Below, piece after piece: positions 1 through 7,062 of a stretch of 64,000 nt of DNA. The notes beneath the pieces were generated by a model. The model did no database searches. It saw only the letters and a program-made list of their open reading frames with translations, and had not been told where the DNA came from. Origin of the DNA: VXNE01 sp965248075. GTDB lineage: Bacteria; Pseudomonadota; Gammaproteobacteria; Pseudomonadales; Azotimanducaceae. The position numbers and the translations under genes are program-made. Positions within the stretch are counted from its first letter, which is position 1. The number at the start of each line of letters is the position of its first letter. The DNA lies in the NCBI GenBank assembly GCA_965248075.1, contig CBDFIL010000003.1, positions 248,001 through 312,000 on the forward strand, written 5' to 3'.

Positions 1-1
1 C

Positions 2-424
2 ATCTTCGAGTCCGGACGCAATCGCCCCGAAAGCCTCGCATGGAACAAACGATGACGGGAGCGCAGCGACCGGCGGCGGTCGTTCCATGCGAGGTCGGTG
101 TGGCTGGGCCGGAGGCGGAGCCGGCGTGCAGCGGTAGCGAAACGCCGGACCGGCTTTGGGGCGCTGCAGTCGGACACGGACACCGCTGCGCTGGCCTTCC
201 TGCGCAAGTTGCCGGAGGGCGAGCGGGAAGCGCGCCGGCAGGAGTTCATGGCGAGCGCCATCCTGCCCGACACCGTCGGCGAGATGGTGTTGCGGGGCAT
301 CCGCGAGAACGCGGCCTGGATCTTCACGCATCCCGACCTCGAGTCGACGGTCACGGCTCGCCATGCGGACATCGCGGCCTCCCTCGGCAGGTGGCGACAA
401 TGTCGCGAGAAGCACGCCATTTGA
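2..424 (+). pseudogene. 3' remnant of an SDR-family oxidoreductase, split by a small repeat
   Basis: The reading frame enters from outside the window with IFESGRNRPES, a sequence typical of the substrate-loop region of classical short-chain dehydrogenases. It runs into a repeat at about base 37 and meets TGA at 53-55 inside that repeat. After the repeat the same frame resumes (ALQSDTDTAALAF) and ends at 424 with IRENAAWIFTHPD and RHADIAASLGRW, the usual C-terminal helix region of this SDR group. The gene is therefore interrupted near its 3' end by about 128 bp. Any protein made would lack roughly the last 85 residues of the original. The SDR assignment rests on the C-terminal motifs only, because the Rossmann part lies outside the window. 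Confidence 0.6.
37..165 (+). repeat. Two-hairpin dispersed repeat, copy A
   Basis: Hairpin 1 has arms GCATGGAAC (38-46) and GTTCCATGC (82-90) around a loop containing GGGAGCGCAGCGACCG. Hairpin 2 has arms CCGGCGT (121-127) and ACGCCGG (142-148) around AGCGGTAGCGAA. The copy ends in GGCTTTGGGGCGCT at 152-165. Related copies lie at 36150-36297, 58156-58276 and, split by an IS110 element, 58283-58346 plus 60256-60343. This copy interrupts the SDR gene. Confidence 0.75.
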
Positions 425-933
425 CGGCAACCTTCCGACCCGGCGCGTTCCTCCCGGCACCCGACGGCACCGAGATCGACCCGTTCCTCAATCCGGCGGA
501 CGACGGACGCGACGGTCCCGTGCCGAACCTCCCGGAAGATGTCAGCGTGGCCGCCGGCCGCATCCGACCCGGGGTGACATCGGCCATCCATGTCCACCCC
601 GTGGTGACGCAGATCACCTACGTCGTCTCCGGGCGCCTGACCGTGCGGACGCGCAGACCCGGGGCGACCGAGCCGTACGCGCTCGTGGCCGAAGCCGGCG
701 AGGCCGTACTCACGGAACCCGGCAATCCCGTGCAGTTTGGCAACGCGACTCGCACAGACGTGCACGTGCTCTACATCGCATCGCCAGGTTACGTCAGCGT
801 GCGCGAGGACGGGCGGACCGTCTATGACGACGGGGTGTTGCTCGACGACTGGTCCGAGTCGCTGCCGGACCCGGAAAGCGCACGCGCATCGCGCGCCGAA
901 GCGCTCCGCAGGTTAAGCGAACGCAGGGGTTGA
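400..933 (+). CDS. Cupin-domain protein
   Basis: A protein of 177 residues. The segment TSAIHVHPVVTQITYVVSGRL is the metal-binding cupin motif 1 region (two His in HVHP). Motif 2 is around GEAVLTEPGNPVQFGN, and a beta-rich C-terminus follows. Cupins of this size bind a metal and act as dioxygenases, isomerases or small-ligand sensors; nothing here fixes the substrate. The ATG at 400 was chosen because the residues upstream in the same frame are encoded by the repeat and the SDR remnant and look like noise. The start overlaps the end of the SDR remnant by 25 bp, so the two were probably co-transcribed. Confidence 0.72.
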   Translation: MSREARHLTATFRPGAFLPAPDGTEIDPFLNPADDGRDGPVPNLPEDVSVAAGRIRPGVTSAIHVHPVVTQITYVVSGRLTVRTRRPGATEPYALVAEAGEAVLTEPGNPVQFGNATRTDVHVLYIASPGYVSVREDGRTVYDDGVLLDDWSESLPDPESARASRAEALRRLSERRG

Positions 934-951
934 CCCCGCGCGGAGCGCCGC

Positions 952-1737
952 TCAGCAGATCCCGATCAGGGCGTCGAGCACCTCGTTCGGGCGCTCGCTC
1001 AGCATCGCGTGCCCACACCCCCTGAGCCGCACGACGCGCGCGTGCGGCAACGCGCCCGCCACGTCGAGGCCGGCCTTCATCGGCGTCATGCGATCAGCGC
1101 CTCCGGCGATCACGAGGGACGGGGCGCGCACCTGCCCGGCCACCGCGGCGGGGTCGAAAGCATTGCAGGCGGCGAGGTCGGCATGGAACACGCCGGGCGC
1201 CGAACGCTCGATGAGGCGTTCCCCGGCCGCCAGCATCCAGACTCCCGGATTGCCGTTTCCGCCCAGCGTACCGCGCGGGCTATGGCTCCAGGCATTGGCC
1301 ATCTCGATGGCCGCATGGTCGTCGTCCGCGGCCGCATCGAGCAGCATGTCGGTGACGGGCATCGGGACCGACGTACCGAGGAGCGCGAGGGCGCGACAGC
1401 GCTCCGCATGGTCCACGGCGAAACGATAGGCCACGAGCGAGCCCATGCTGTGCCCGACGATCGCCGCCGTATCGACGTCCAGCACCGCGCACACGGAGTG
1501 GAGCCAGTCGCTCATCGCCTCGATGCGCGCCAGCGGCGGGCCTTCCGAGCGCCCGTGCCCGGGGAGGTCCACGGCGAGCACGCGATACCCCTGGCGGGCG
1601 AAATACCGACTCGGCAACACCCAGACGGTGTGGTCCATGCCCGCCCCGTGGACGAACATCACGGTAGGCGCGTCCCTGCCGGCACGGCCCGTGCCCGTTC
1701 CCGCGAATGCCTGCCGGCCATCGACCGGGAACCTCAT
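952..1737 (-). CDS. Alpha/beta hydrolase
   Basis: A 261-residue alpha/beta hydrolase. The oxyanion-hole motif VHGAGMDHTVW is near residue 29. The nucleophile elbow GHSMGS puts the catalytic Ser at about 97. The acid is probably Asp in GGADRMTP and the His is in GCGHAML near the C-terminus. The set is complete and the length is normal for an esterase or hydrolase of the family. The start at 1737 overlaps the stop of the upstream PLP enzyme by four bases (ATGA), so the two are translationally coupled. The substrate cannot be read from sequence. Coupling to an acetylhomoserine sulfhydrylase-type enzyme may mean a role in thiol or ester metabolism, but that is inference. Confidence 0.85.
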   Translation of the reverse strand: MRFPVDGRQAFAGTGTGRAGRDAPTVMFVHGAGMDHTVWVLPSRYFARQGYRVLAVDLPGHGRSEGPPLARIEAMSDWLHSVCAVLDVDTAAIVGHSMGSLVAYRFAVDHAERCRALALLGTSVPMPVTDMLLDAAADDDHAAIEMANAWSHSPRGTLGGNGNPGVWMLAAGERLIERSAPGVFHADLAACNAFDPAAVAGQVRAPSLVIAGGADRMTPMKAGLDVAGALPHARVVRLRGCGHAMLSERPNEVLDALIGIC

Positions 1738-3041
1738 CGCTGCGACCTCCTGAGCGCACCGCTCAGGTCGTCGATCAGGTCGGCCGGATCCTCCAGTCCG
1801 ACGGACAGCCGCACCAGACCCTCCCCGATCCCCGCGGCCGCGAGCGCGTCCGCGTCCATCCGATGGTGCGTGGTGCTCGCGGGATGAATGACCAGGGACT
1901 TCGCGTCCCCGACGTTGGCGAGGTGCGAGAACAGGTTCAGGCTTTCGATGAACTTCCGACCCGCCGGACGGCCTCCCTTGATCTCGAAACCGAATACGGC
2001 GCCGGCGCCACGCGGCAGAAGCTCCCTCGCCAACTGGTGGTCGGGATGGCCTTCGATGTCGGGATAGCCCACCGACTCCACCGCCGCGTGTCCGGCCAGG
2101 AAGCTGGCGACCTGCCGCGCGTTGTCGACATGCCGCTGCATCCTGAGCGGCAGCGTCTCGAGCCCCTGCAGGATGTGGAACGCCGTGGTGGGCGCCATGC
2201 AGGCGCCGAAGTCCCGGATGCCCTCCTTGCGCGCCCGGGTGATGAACGCCTGCGGCCCGAATTCCTCGGCGAACACGAGATCGTGAAACCCCTCGTACGG
2301 CTCGGCCAGCGTTGGATACCGGCCGGAGCCTTCCCAGTCGAAGGTACCGCCGTCCACCACCAGGCCACCGATGACCACGCCGTGCCCGCTCAGGAACTTG
2401 GTCGCCGAGTGGAAGACGATGTCGGCCCCGAAATCGAACGGCCGGCACAGCCAGGGCGTGGTGAACGTGGAGTCGATCATCAACGCGATACCCGCGTCGT
2501 GAGCCACCTCGGCGACCACCGGAATGTTCAGCACCTCGAGTCCCGGGTTACCCAGGATCTCACCGAAGAGCAGTTTGGTCTCCGGCCGGATCGCCGCGCG
2601 GAAGGCGTCCGGCGAACGCGGATCGACAAAGGTGGTCTCGATGCCGAAACGCGGCAGGGTGTACTCCAGCAGGTTGTGCGAACCGCCGTACAGGGACCGC
2701 GAGGCCACGATGTGATCCTCGGCGGAGCAGACCGTCGCGATGGCGAGGTGCATGGCGGCCTGCCCGCTCGCCGTCGCGATCGCGCCGACACCGCCTTCGA
2801 GGGCGCTGATGCGCTCTTCCAGCACCGCATTGGTGGGGTTCGACAACCTCGAATAGACGTGGCCGGCACGTTCGATGTTGAACAGCCCCACCGCATGGTC
2901 GGTGTCGGGGAACACGAACGAGGCGCTCTGGTAGATGGGCGTCGCCCGCGCCCCGGTGGCGGGATCCGGCACCTGGCCCGCGTGCAACGTCAAGGTGTCG
3001 AAACCGGTCCGTCGGGGCGCCCTGTGCGTCTTGTCGGTCAT
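1734..3041 (-). CDS. O-acetylhomoserine sulfhydrylase-type PLP enzyme
   Basis: A 435-residue Cys/Met-metabolism PLP-dependent enzyme. TPIYQSASFVF and YSRLSNPTNAVLEERIS at the N-terminus are hallmarks of the MetY/MetZ (O-acetyl- or O-succinylhomoserine sulfhydrylase) group. SATKFLSGHG carries the PLP-binding Lys, and MIDSTFTTPWLCRP is the cofactor-contacting strand. It would make homocysteine or methionine precursors from activated homoserine and sulfide in the cytoplasm. The start MTDKTHR at 3041 is preferred over an in-frame upstream start because family similarity begins there. It is the first gene of a two-gene unit with the downstream hydrolase and is divergent from the AhpD-like gene at 3179. 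MetY versus MetZ cannot be decided. Confidence 0.87.
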   Translation of the reverse strand: MTDKTHRAPRRTGFDTLTLHAGQVPDPATGARATPIYQSASFVFPDTDHAVGLFNIERAGHVYSRLSNPTNAVLEERISALEGGVGAIATASGQAAMHLAIATVCSAEDHIVASRSLYGGSHNLLEYTLPRFGIETTFVDPRSPDAFRAAIRPETKLLFGEILGNPGLEVLNIPVVAEVAHDAGIALMIDSTFTTPWLCRPFDFGADIVFHSATKFLSGHGVVIGGLVVDGGTFDWEGSGRYPTLAEPYEGFHDLVFAEEFGPQAFITRARKEGIRDFGACMAPTTAFHILQGLETLPLRMQRHVDNARQVASFLAGHAAVESVGYPDIEGHPDHQLARELLPRGAGAVFGFEIKGGRPAGRKFIESLNLFSHLANVGDAKSLVIHPASTTHHRMDADALAAAGIGEGLVRLSVGLEDPADLIDDLSGALRRSQR

Positions 3042-3166
3042 CACGGTCCTCGCGTCGAGCGTTGGCGCGATGGTACCCGACAAGTGTTCCGGGCCGGCAT
3101 GGCCCAGGCGCCACATCCGGCGTCGCGCCCGGGCTTGCCGTCTTGCCGTTCCCGACGCGCGGCTGA

Positions 3167-3172
3167 TAGTCT
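3167..3172 (+). promoter_or_regulatory. Probable leaderless -10 box of the AhpD-like gene
   Basis: TAGTCT lies exactly 6 nt before the ATG at 3179, with TTGCCG at 3143-3148 as a possible -35 (18-nt spacer). There is no room for a ribosome binding site, so a leaderless transcript is likely. The same arrangement recurs at five other genes in the window. Confidence 0.45.
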
Positions 3173-3178
3173 GACCCC

Positions 3179-4276
3179 ATGTACGAGACGCACTACCCGG
3201 TCCGGGCGGACCTCAGGGACAAGCATGCCGAGGCCTGGCGCCTGATCGCCCGGCCCGGTCCTTTCTGGAACGCCGAGGCGCGCGTGCAGATGGTGCACGA
3301 AGCCCGCGCGGCGCTGTCGTGCGATCTCTGCCGCAGACGCAAGGATGCGCTGTCGCCGAACCTCGTACGGGGAACGCACGACGCGGCCAGTGCCCTGCCC
3401 GCGGCCGTGATCGACATGATCCATCGCGTCCGCACAGACCCGGCGCGCATGACGAAATCCGTCTTCGACAGCGTGCTCGACGCGGGTATCCCGGCGGCAA
3501 GCTACCTGGAAGCCGTGTCGGTGGTATGCACGTCTGTCATCGTCGACACCTTCCACCACGCGCTCGGCCTCGATGCCCCCGCGACGCTGCCGCCGGCACC
3601 CGGCGAGCCGACGGGCCAGGAACCGCCGCAGGTGGAAGATGCCGGAGCGTGGGTTCCGCTGACCTCGGTCGAGGTGGCGGACGGCACGTTCGGACTGCCG
3701 CGCGCGCCCAATATCGGCCGTGCCATGGGCCTCGTACCCAGTGCGGTGGCGCTCTTCTTCCTGACTTTCCGCAGCCACTACGCGTTGCGGGACATTCCGC
3801 TGGACATCAGCCAGGCCCAGGCGGAGTTCGTCGCCTCGCGCGTCTCTGCGCTCAACGAGTGCTTCTACTGAACCACCGCGCACACCATGCTGCTCCGGGC
3901 GAGCGGCGAGCGAGACAACCAGGACTACGATCTCTCGGCGGTCACCGATGAGCATGCGGACTCCGGCGTACCGCACTCCGCGACGATCCGCGCCCTGACC
4001 GAGGCGGCCGTGGGCGGCCGCTGGCAGGAACTGAGCGCGTTGCGGGACAACGCCAGCGCCGTCATGGGCGAGCAGGCCATGGTGGACGTGCTGACCGTCG
4101 CCTCGGGTTTCAACGGCATCGCGCGGGTCGCGGATGCCACGGGCATCCCGCTCGATGACAGGGCGCGGACCGCCACCGAGGAAATGCGATCCGCGCTGGG
4201 CATCGACCGATTCAACTACGCGCAGAAGAGCGCGCGGTACGATCCTGTGCCGGAGATGCGTCAGGCCTTGACGTAG
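3179..4276 (+). CDS. AhpD-like CxxU selenoprotein (in-frame UGA read as selenocysteine)
   Basis: The frame is open from 3179 to 4276 except for one TGA at 3869-3871. Around it the protein reads FVASRVSALNECFY-TGA-TTAHTMLLRASGE. This is the AhpD core active site (E..N.CxYC..AH), with the TGA exactly at the second Cys of the CxxC pair. C228, codon 231 (TGA) and H235 therefore form a CxxU-type peroxidase site. The frame and amino-acid character continue unchanged for 135 codons after the TGA. A hairpin with 7-bp arms (3889-3895 and 3901-3907) and loop CGGGC begins 17 nt after the TGA, as expected of a bacterial SECIS. The family comprises alkylhydroperoxidase or carboxymuconolactone decarboxylase-like all-alpha proteins. 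The alternative is a nonsense mutation splitting the gene into 3179-3871 and 3887-4276. No selA, selB or selC is in the window, but mnmH at 11137 shows selenium use. Confidence 0.72.
3888..3908 (+). promoter_or_regulatory. Candidate bacterial SECIS hairpin
   Basis: GCUGCUC (3889-3895) pairs with GAGCGGC (3901-3907), one pair being G-U, around the 5-nt loop CGGGC. A further U-G pair can extend the stem. The apical loop starts 25 nt after the UGA and has G at its second position, which fits the spacing and loop rules generally reported for bacterial SECIS elements. It lies within the coding sequence, as bacterial SECIS elements do. Confidence 0.45.
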
Positions 4277-4351
4277 CCGCAGCGCCCGGCCCGCGATGAA
4301 CACCCGTTGGACAGTACCCCGTCGGCGCGGTCGCGGGGCACGAGGTGTCGC

Positions 4352-5275
4352 TCACCCCAGGGCGTGACGAAGCCCCGCCGCGAGGTGCGCATGGCGGAAT
4401 GTGAAGCCGCTTGCCAACGCCTTGGCCGGCAACACGCGCTGACCGCCAAACAGCAGTTCGCGCGCAAAGTCACCGAGTACGCACGTCACCGGCGCCCGCG
4501 GCACGCGGAGGAACGCCGGCCGCCGCAGCACGGCCGCGAGCGTCCGGGCGAACTCCGCGTTTGCGACGGGGTTGGGCGCCGTCGCGTTGACCGGCCCGGA
4601 CAGGGACGCCTCGCCCGCGACGTGCCCGATGAGCCGCACGAGGTCGTCGCCTTCGATCCACGACATCCAGTGCTCTCCGGCTCCGAACGGGCCGCCCATG
4701 CCGAGTCGGAAGGGCAAGAGCAACCGTTGCAGGAAGCCGCCCTCCCGGGCGAGGACGGGGCCGATCCTGAGGTGCACCACGCGTACCCCATGGGCTGCCG
4801 CCGGATCCGCAGCAGCTTCCGCGTCCGCGCAGACACGGTGGCTGAAGCAGTCCCTGGCGTCGCCCATCTCGTCGAGGGGCTCGTCACCGCGCATGCCATA
4901 CCACCCGACGGCCGACGCATTGATCCAGACGTGCGGCTTCACCTCGAGCCTCTCGATCAACGCGAGGAGCCGTGCGGACACCTCCGGGCGCGACCGGAGG
5001 ATCCGCGCGCGGCGCCCGGCGGTCCAAGGCCCGCCCGCGACCGGCTCGCCCGCCAGGTGGACAACCACGTCGAACCTCTCTCCCGTATCGATCTCCTCGA
5101 GCCCCGTCACGACGCGCACGTCGCCACCGAAGCGGGCCCGCTTCGCGTCGCGGCTGAGCACCGTGACCGTCGCGTCGGCAAGTGCCTCGACCAGCCGGCG
5201 ACCGACGAGGCCCGTGCCTCCGGTCACGAGCCATCGCGCGCCAGCACCGGTTTCGAGGCGCGGCGCCGGCTTCAT
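4352..5275 (-). CDS. TIGR01777-family (YfcH/SDR39U1-like) epimerase
   Basis: A 307-residue atypical SDR. The N-terminal WLVTGGTGLVGRRLVEAL is the GxxGxxG dinucleotide-binding loop. VVVHLAGEPVAGGPWT, INASAVGWYG (containing the Tyr region of the family) and a C-terminal DUF1731-like segment (VPRAPVTCVLGDFARELLFGG) give the TIGR01777 pattern, and the length matches. The reaction of these cytoplasmic NAD(P)-dependent epimerase-like proteins is not established. It is convergent with the AhpD-like gene (75 bp apart) and overlaps the upstream regulator by four bases (ATGA), so it is expressed with that regulator. Confidence 0.87.
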   Translation of the reverse strand: MKPAPRLETGAGARWLVTGGTGLVGRRLVEALADATVTVLSRDAKRARFGGDVRVVTGLEEIDTGERFDVVVHLAGEPVAGGPWTAGRRARILRSRPEVSARLLALIERLEVKPHVWINASAVGWYGMRGDEPLDEMGDARDCFSHRVCADAEAAADPAAAHGVRVVHLRIGPVLAREGGFLQRLLLPFRLGMGGPFGAGEHWMSWIEGDDLVRLIGHVAGEASLSGPVNATAPNPVANAEFARTLAAVLRRPAFLRVPRAPVTCVLGDFARELLFGGQRVLPAKALASGFTFRHAHLAAGLRHALG

Positions 5276-5868
5276 CCCCGTGCCCCGCCCGTGCCCGGAC
5301 GCAAGGCGCGCACCACGCGCGAACCCATGCTGATGAGGGCGATCAGGCTCGTTTTCGGCAGCGTGAGCATCTGCTCGTACCAACTGTTCATGGTATCGAC
5401 AAAGGCCATCATGTCCGCGAGGCGCGTCATCGCGGTGCCGCCGACATTCGGGTCCGCCTCCGCGGCCGCCACGCACTCCCGCAGCGCGATCCGCGCCGGA
5501 TCTATTTCGCGGGCCTTGCGACCTTCCGCAATCCGTTTGACGACTTCCCAGAGGTCGGTCTCCGCCTCGAAGTGATCCCGGCGGTCGCCACGCAGCGGGA
5601 CTCGACGAATCAGCTTCCAGCCGACGAGTTCGCGCAGGGAGTTGCTCACCCCCGAGCGGGCGATACCGAGACGCTCCGAGATCTCCTCCGCCGCCAGCGG
5701 ATGGTCCGACAGGTACAGCAGCGCGTGCACTTGTGCGATGGAACGGTTTACACCCCAATGGCTGCCCATGTCGCCCCAATGCAGGATGAACTTCTCGACG
5801 GCTTCCGGCAGGGGGTCGCCGGTCGTCGTGGCGGACTGCGGCGTATCGCCCGTCGTACGGTCTTCCAT
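5272..5868 (-). CDS. GbsR/MarR-type transcriptional regulator
   Basis: A 198-residue winged-helix regulator. AQVHALLYLSDHPLAAEEISERLGIARSGVSNSLRELVGW is the helix-turn-helix, with recognition helix near residues 65-80. It is followed by the wing RRVPLRGDRRDHFEAE. The N-terminal extension and long C-terminal helices match the GbsR subgroup (glycine betaine-type sensors) rather than compact MarR proteins. It is the first gene of a pair with the TIGR01777 epimerase. A perfect 8-bp inverted repeat 25 bp upstream of its start (5893-5918) is a good candidate for its own operator, suggesting autoregulation of the two-gene unit. Confidence 0.83.
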   Translation of the reverse strand: MEDRTTGDTPQSATTTGDPLPEAVEKFILHWGDMGSHWGVNRSIAQVHALLYLSDHPLAAEEISERLGIARSGVSNSLRELVGWKLIRRVPLRGDRRDHFEAETDLWEVVKRIAEGRKAREIDPARIALRECVAAAEADPNVGGTAMTRLADMMAFVDTMNSWYEQMLTLPKTSLIALISMGSRVVRALRPGTGGARG

Positions 5869-5892
5869 GTTTCCCTCTATAACGAAGATGTT

Positions 5893-5918
5893 GATATTTC
5901 AGTCACAACAGAAATATC
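5893..5918 (-). promoter_or_regulatory. Operator-like inverted repeat upstream of the GbsR-type gene
   Basis: GATATTTC (5893-5900) and GAAATATC (5911-5918) form a perfect 8-bp inverted repeat with a 10-nt spacer, in an AT-rich patch of otherwise GC-rich DNA. Its position just before the start at 5868 fits repressor binding over the promoter of the regulator gene. Confidence 0.55.
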
Positions 5919-5984
5919 CGCGCATTCCATGACGAAAGCAAGCGTCGCGCACAATGCACGGATAGCTCGGACGACGCCGCCGGA

Positions 5985-6395
5985 TCAGGCCGGCGTCCGT
6001 TCCGTAATCATGAAGCTCCCCGTGGCTTCCGCCACGACCGAGTCGTCGTCGGCCCGGACGACCTTGCCCTCGACGACAGCCAGACGTCCCTTGCGTCTCT
6101 GCAGCCGCCCTTCCAGACGAATCGGCGTACCCACCGGCAGGGGTTGCCGGTAACGGACTTCCGCCCTGGCGGTGAAGCACTGCTCGCCCTGCAGGTATAC
6201 CCAATTCGCCATCACATCATCGAGCAGACTGAACAGGATGCCGCCGTGGGTGACCCCGTCGTATCCGGCGTGGCTGGTCGTGGGGACGAACTCGGCGCGG
6301 CAAACGCCCTCTTCCAGCCGAAAGGCCACGTGCAGCCCGTCCGGATTGCCCGGCCCGCAGACGAAGCAACGGTTGGCGGGGGATTCGAGGGACAT
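5985..6395 (-). CDS. PaaI-type hotdog-fold thioesterase
   Basis: A 136-residue hotdog protein. CFVCGPGNPDGLHVAF is the Cys-rich N-terminal signature of one branch of PaaI-like thioesterases. HAGYDGVTHGGILFSLLDDVM contains the HGG motif and the acidic catalytic residue on the hotdog helix, and ARAEVRYRQPLPVG is the long central strand. It would hydrolyse an acyl-CoA in the cytoplasm; the chain specificity is not visible. MSLESPANR at 6395 is used as the start because the upstream in-frame residues fall into the divergent promoter region. It is transcribed away from the Nudix gene at 6416 with only 20 bp between start codons. Confidence 0.83.
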   Translation of the reverse strand: MSLESPANRCFVCGPGNPDGLHVAFRLEEGVCRAEFVPTTSHAGYDGVTHGGILFSLLDDVMANWVYLQGEQCFTARAEVRYRQPLPVGTPIRLEGRLQRRKGRLAVVEGKVVRADDDSVVAEATGSFMITERTPA

Positions 6396-6398
6396 GGG

Positions 6399-6415
6399 CG
6401 CGCTATCATAGCGCG
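6399..6415. promoter_or_regulatory. Palindromic bidirectional -10 region (thioesterase / Nudix)
   Basis: CGCGCTAT-C-ATAGCGCG is a perfect 8-bp palindrome filling nearly all of the 20 bp between two divergent start codons. Rightward, TATCAT (6404-6409) lies 6 nt before the GTG at 6416. Leftward, TATGAT lies 9 nt before the ATG at 6395. Both transcripts would be leaderless or nearly so. Confidence 0.5.
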
Positions 6416-7015
6416 GTGCTTCCCATCGCCGACATCCAGGCGCGCCTCTCCGCGTACGCACCGCAACGTTTCTCGACCGGGCTCGAGACGCGACAGGCGG
6501 CCGTCGCCGTGGTGCTGCGTGAACGGGGTGCCGACACGGAAGTACTCTTCATCAAGCGCGCCGTAAAGGAAGGGGATCCCTGGTCCGGCGACATGGCGTT
6601 TCCCGGCGGGCACCGGGAGCCGGCGGACACAGACCTGATGGCCGCCGCGATGCGCGAGACGGCCGAGGAGATCGGCCTCGTCATCGAGCCTTCCGACCTC
6701 ATCGGAGCACTGTCGCAACAGCGTCCCGCGCGCAACGCACGCCGCACGGACTTGCTGGTCGCGCCCTACGTCTTCGCGATTGACGGGGATCCCGACTTCG
6801 AGCTCAGCCACGAGGTGGCCGAGGTCGTCTGGACCCGGCTCGCGCCCATGCACACTGGAGACAATCGCACCACGGAGCACCGCTCCATCGGTGGCACGCC
6901 GATCCCCTTCCCCGGCTATCGACTCGGTGCACGCCACTTCGTGTGGGGCCTGACCTACCGCATGATGCAGACCTTCTTCGAAGCGCTCGACCCGAACTTC
7001 GTGCGCCGCGACTGA
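6416..7015 (+). CDS. Nudix hydrolase, CoA pyrophosphatase (NudL)-like
   Basis: A 199-residue Nudix protein. The Nudix box runs from MAFPGGHREPADTDL to AAMRETAEEIGLV near residues 60-90. The core acidic residues are present (RETAEEIG), and an Asp stands where the canonical box has its first Glu, as in the CoA-diphosphatase branch with its PGG..P.D pattern. Family members cleave CoA or related nucleotide diphosphates. GTG at 6416 is the only start placing the -10 box TATCAT upstream, and the transcript would be leaderless. Confidence 0.82.
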   Translation: MLPIADIQARLSAYAPQRFSTGLETRQAAVAVVLRERGADTEVLFIKRAVKEGDPWSGDMAFPGGHREPADTDLMAAAMRETAEEIGLVIEPSDLIGALSQQRPARNARRTDLLVAPYVFAIDGDPDFELSHEVAEVVWTRLAPMHTGDNRTTEHRSIGGTPIPFPGYRLGARHFVWGLTYRMMQTFFEALDPNFVRRD

Positions 7016-7062
7016 GGGATTCCGCCTGCTCGCAACGGACTCCGCGCCGAGGGCGGCCGCCG

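Noticed and set aside
952..2448. A 498-codon open frame covering both the hydrolase and the sulfhydrylase region
   Set aside because: Only the part from 1737 downwards resembles a protein family; the rest is antiparallel or shifted shadow of the PLP enzyme gene.
3887..4276. A separate small gene starting at ATG 3887
   Set aside because: It starts five codons after the TGA, in the same frame and in the middle of the AhpD active-site helix, with no ribosome binding site of its own; selenocysteine read-through explains it better.
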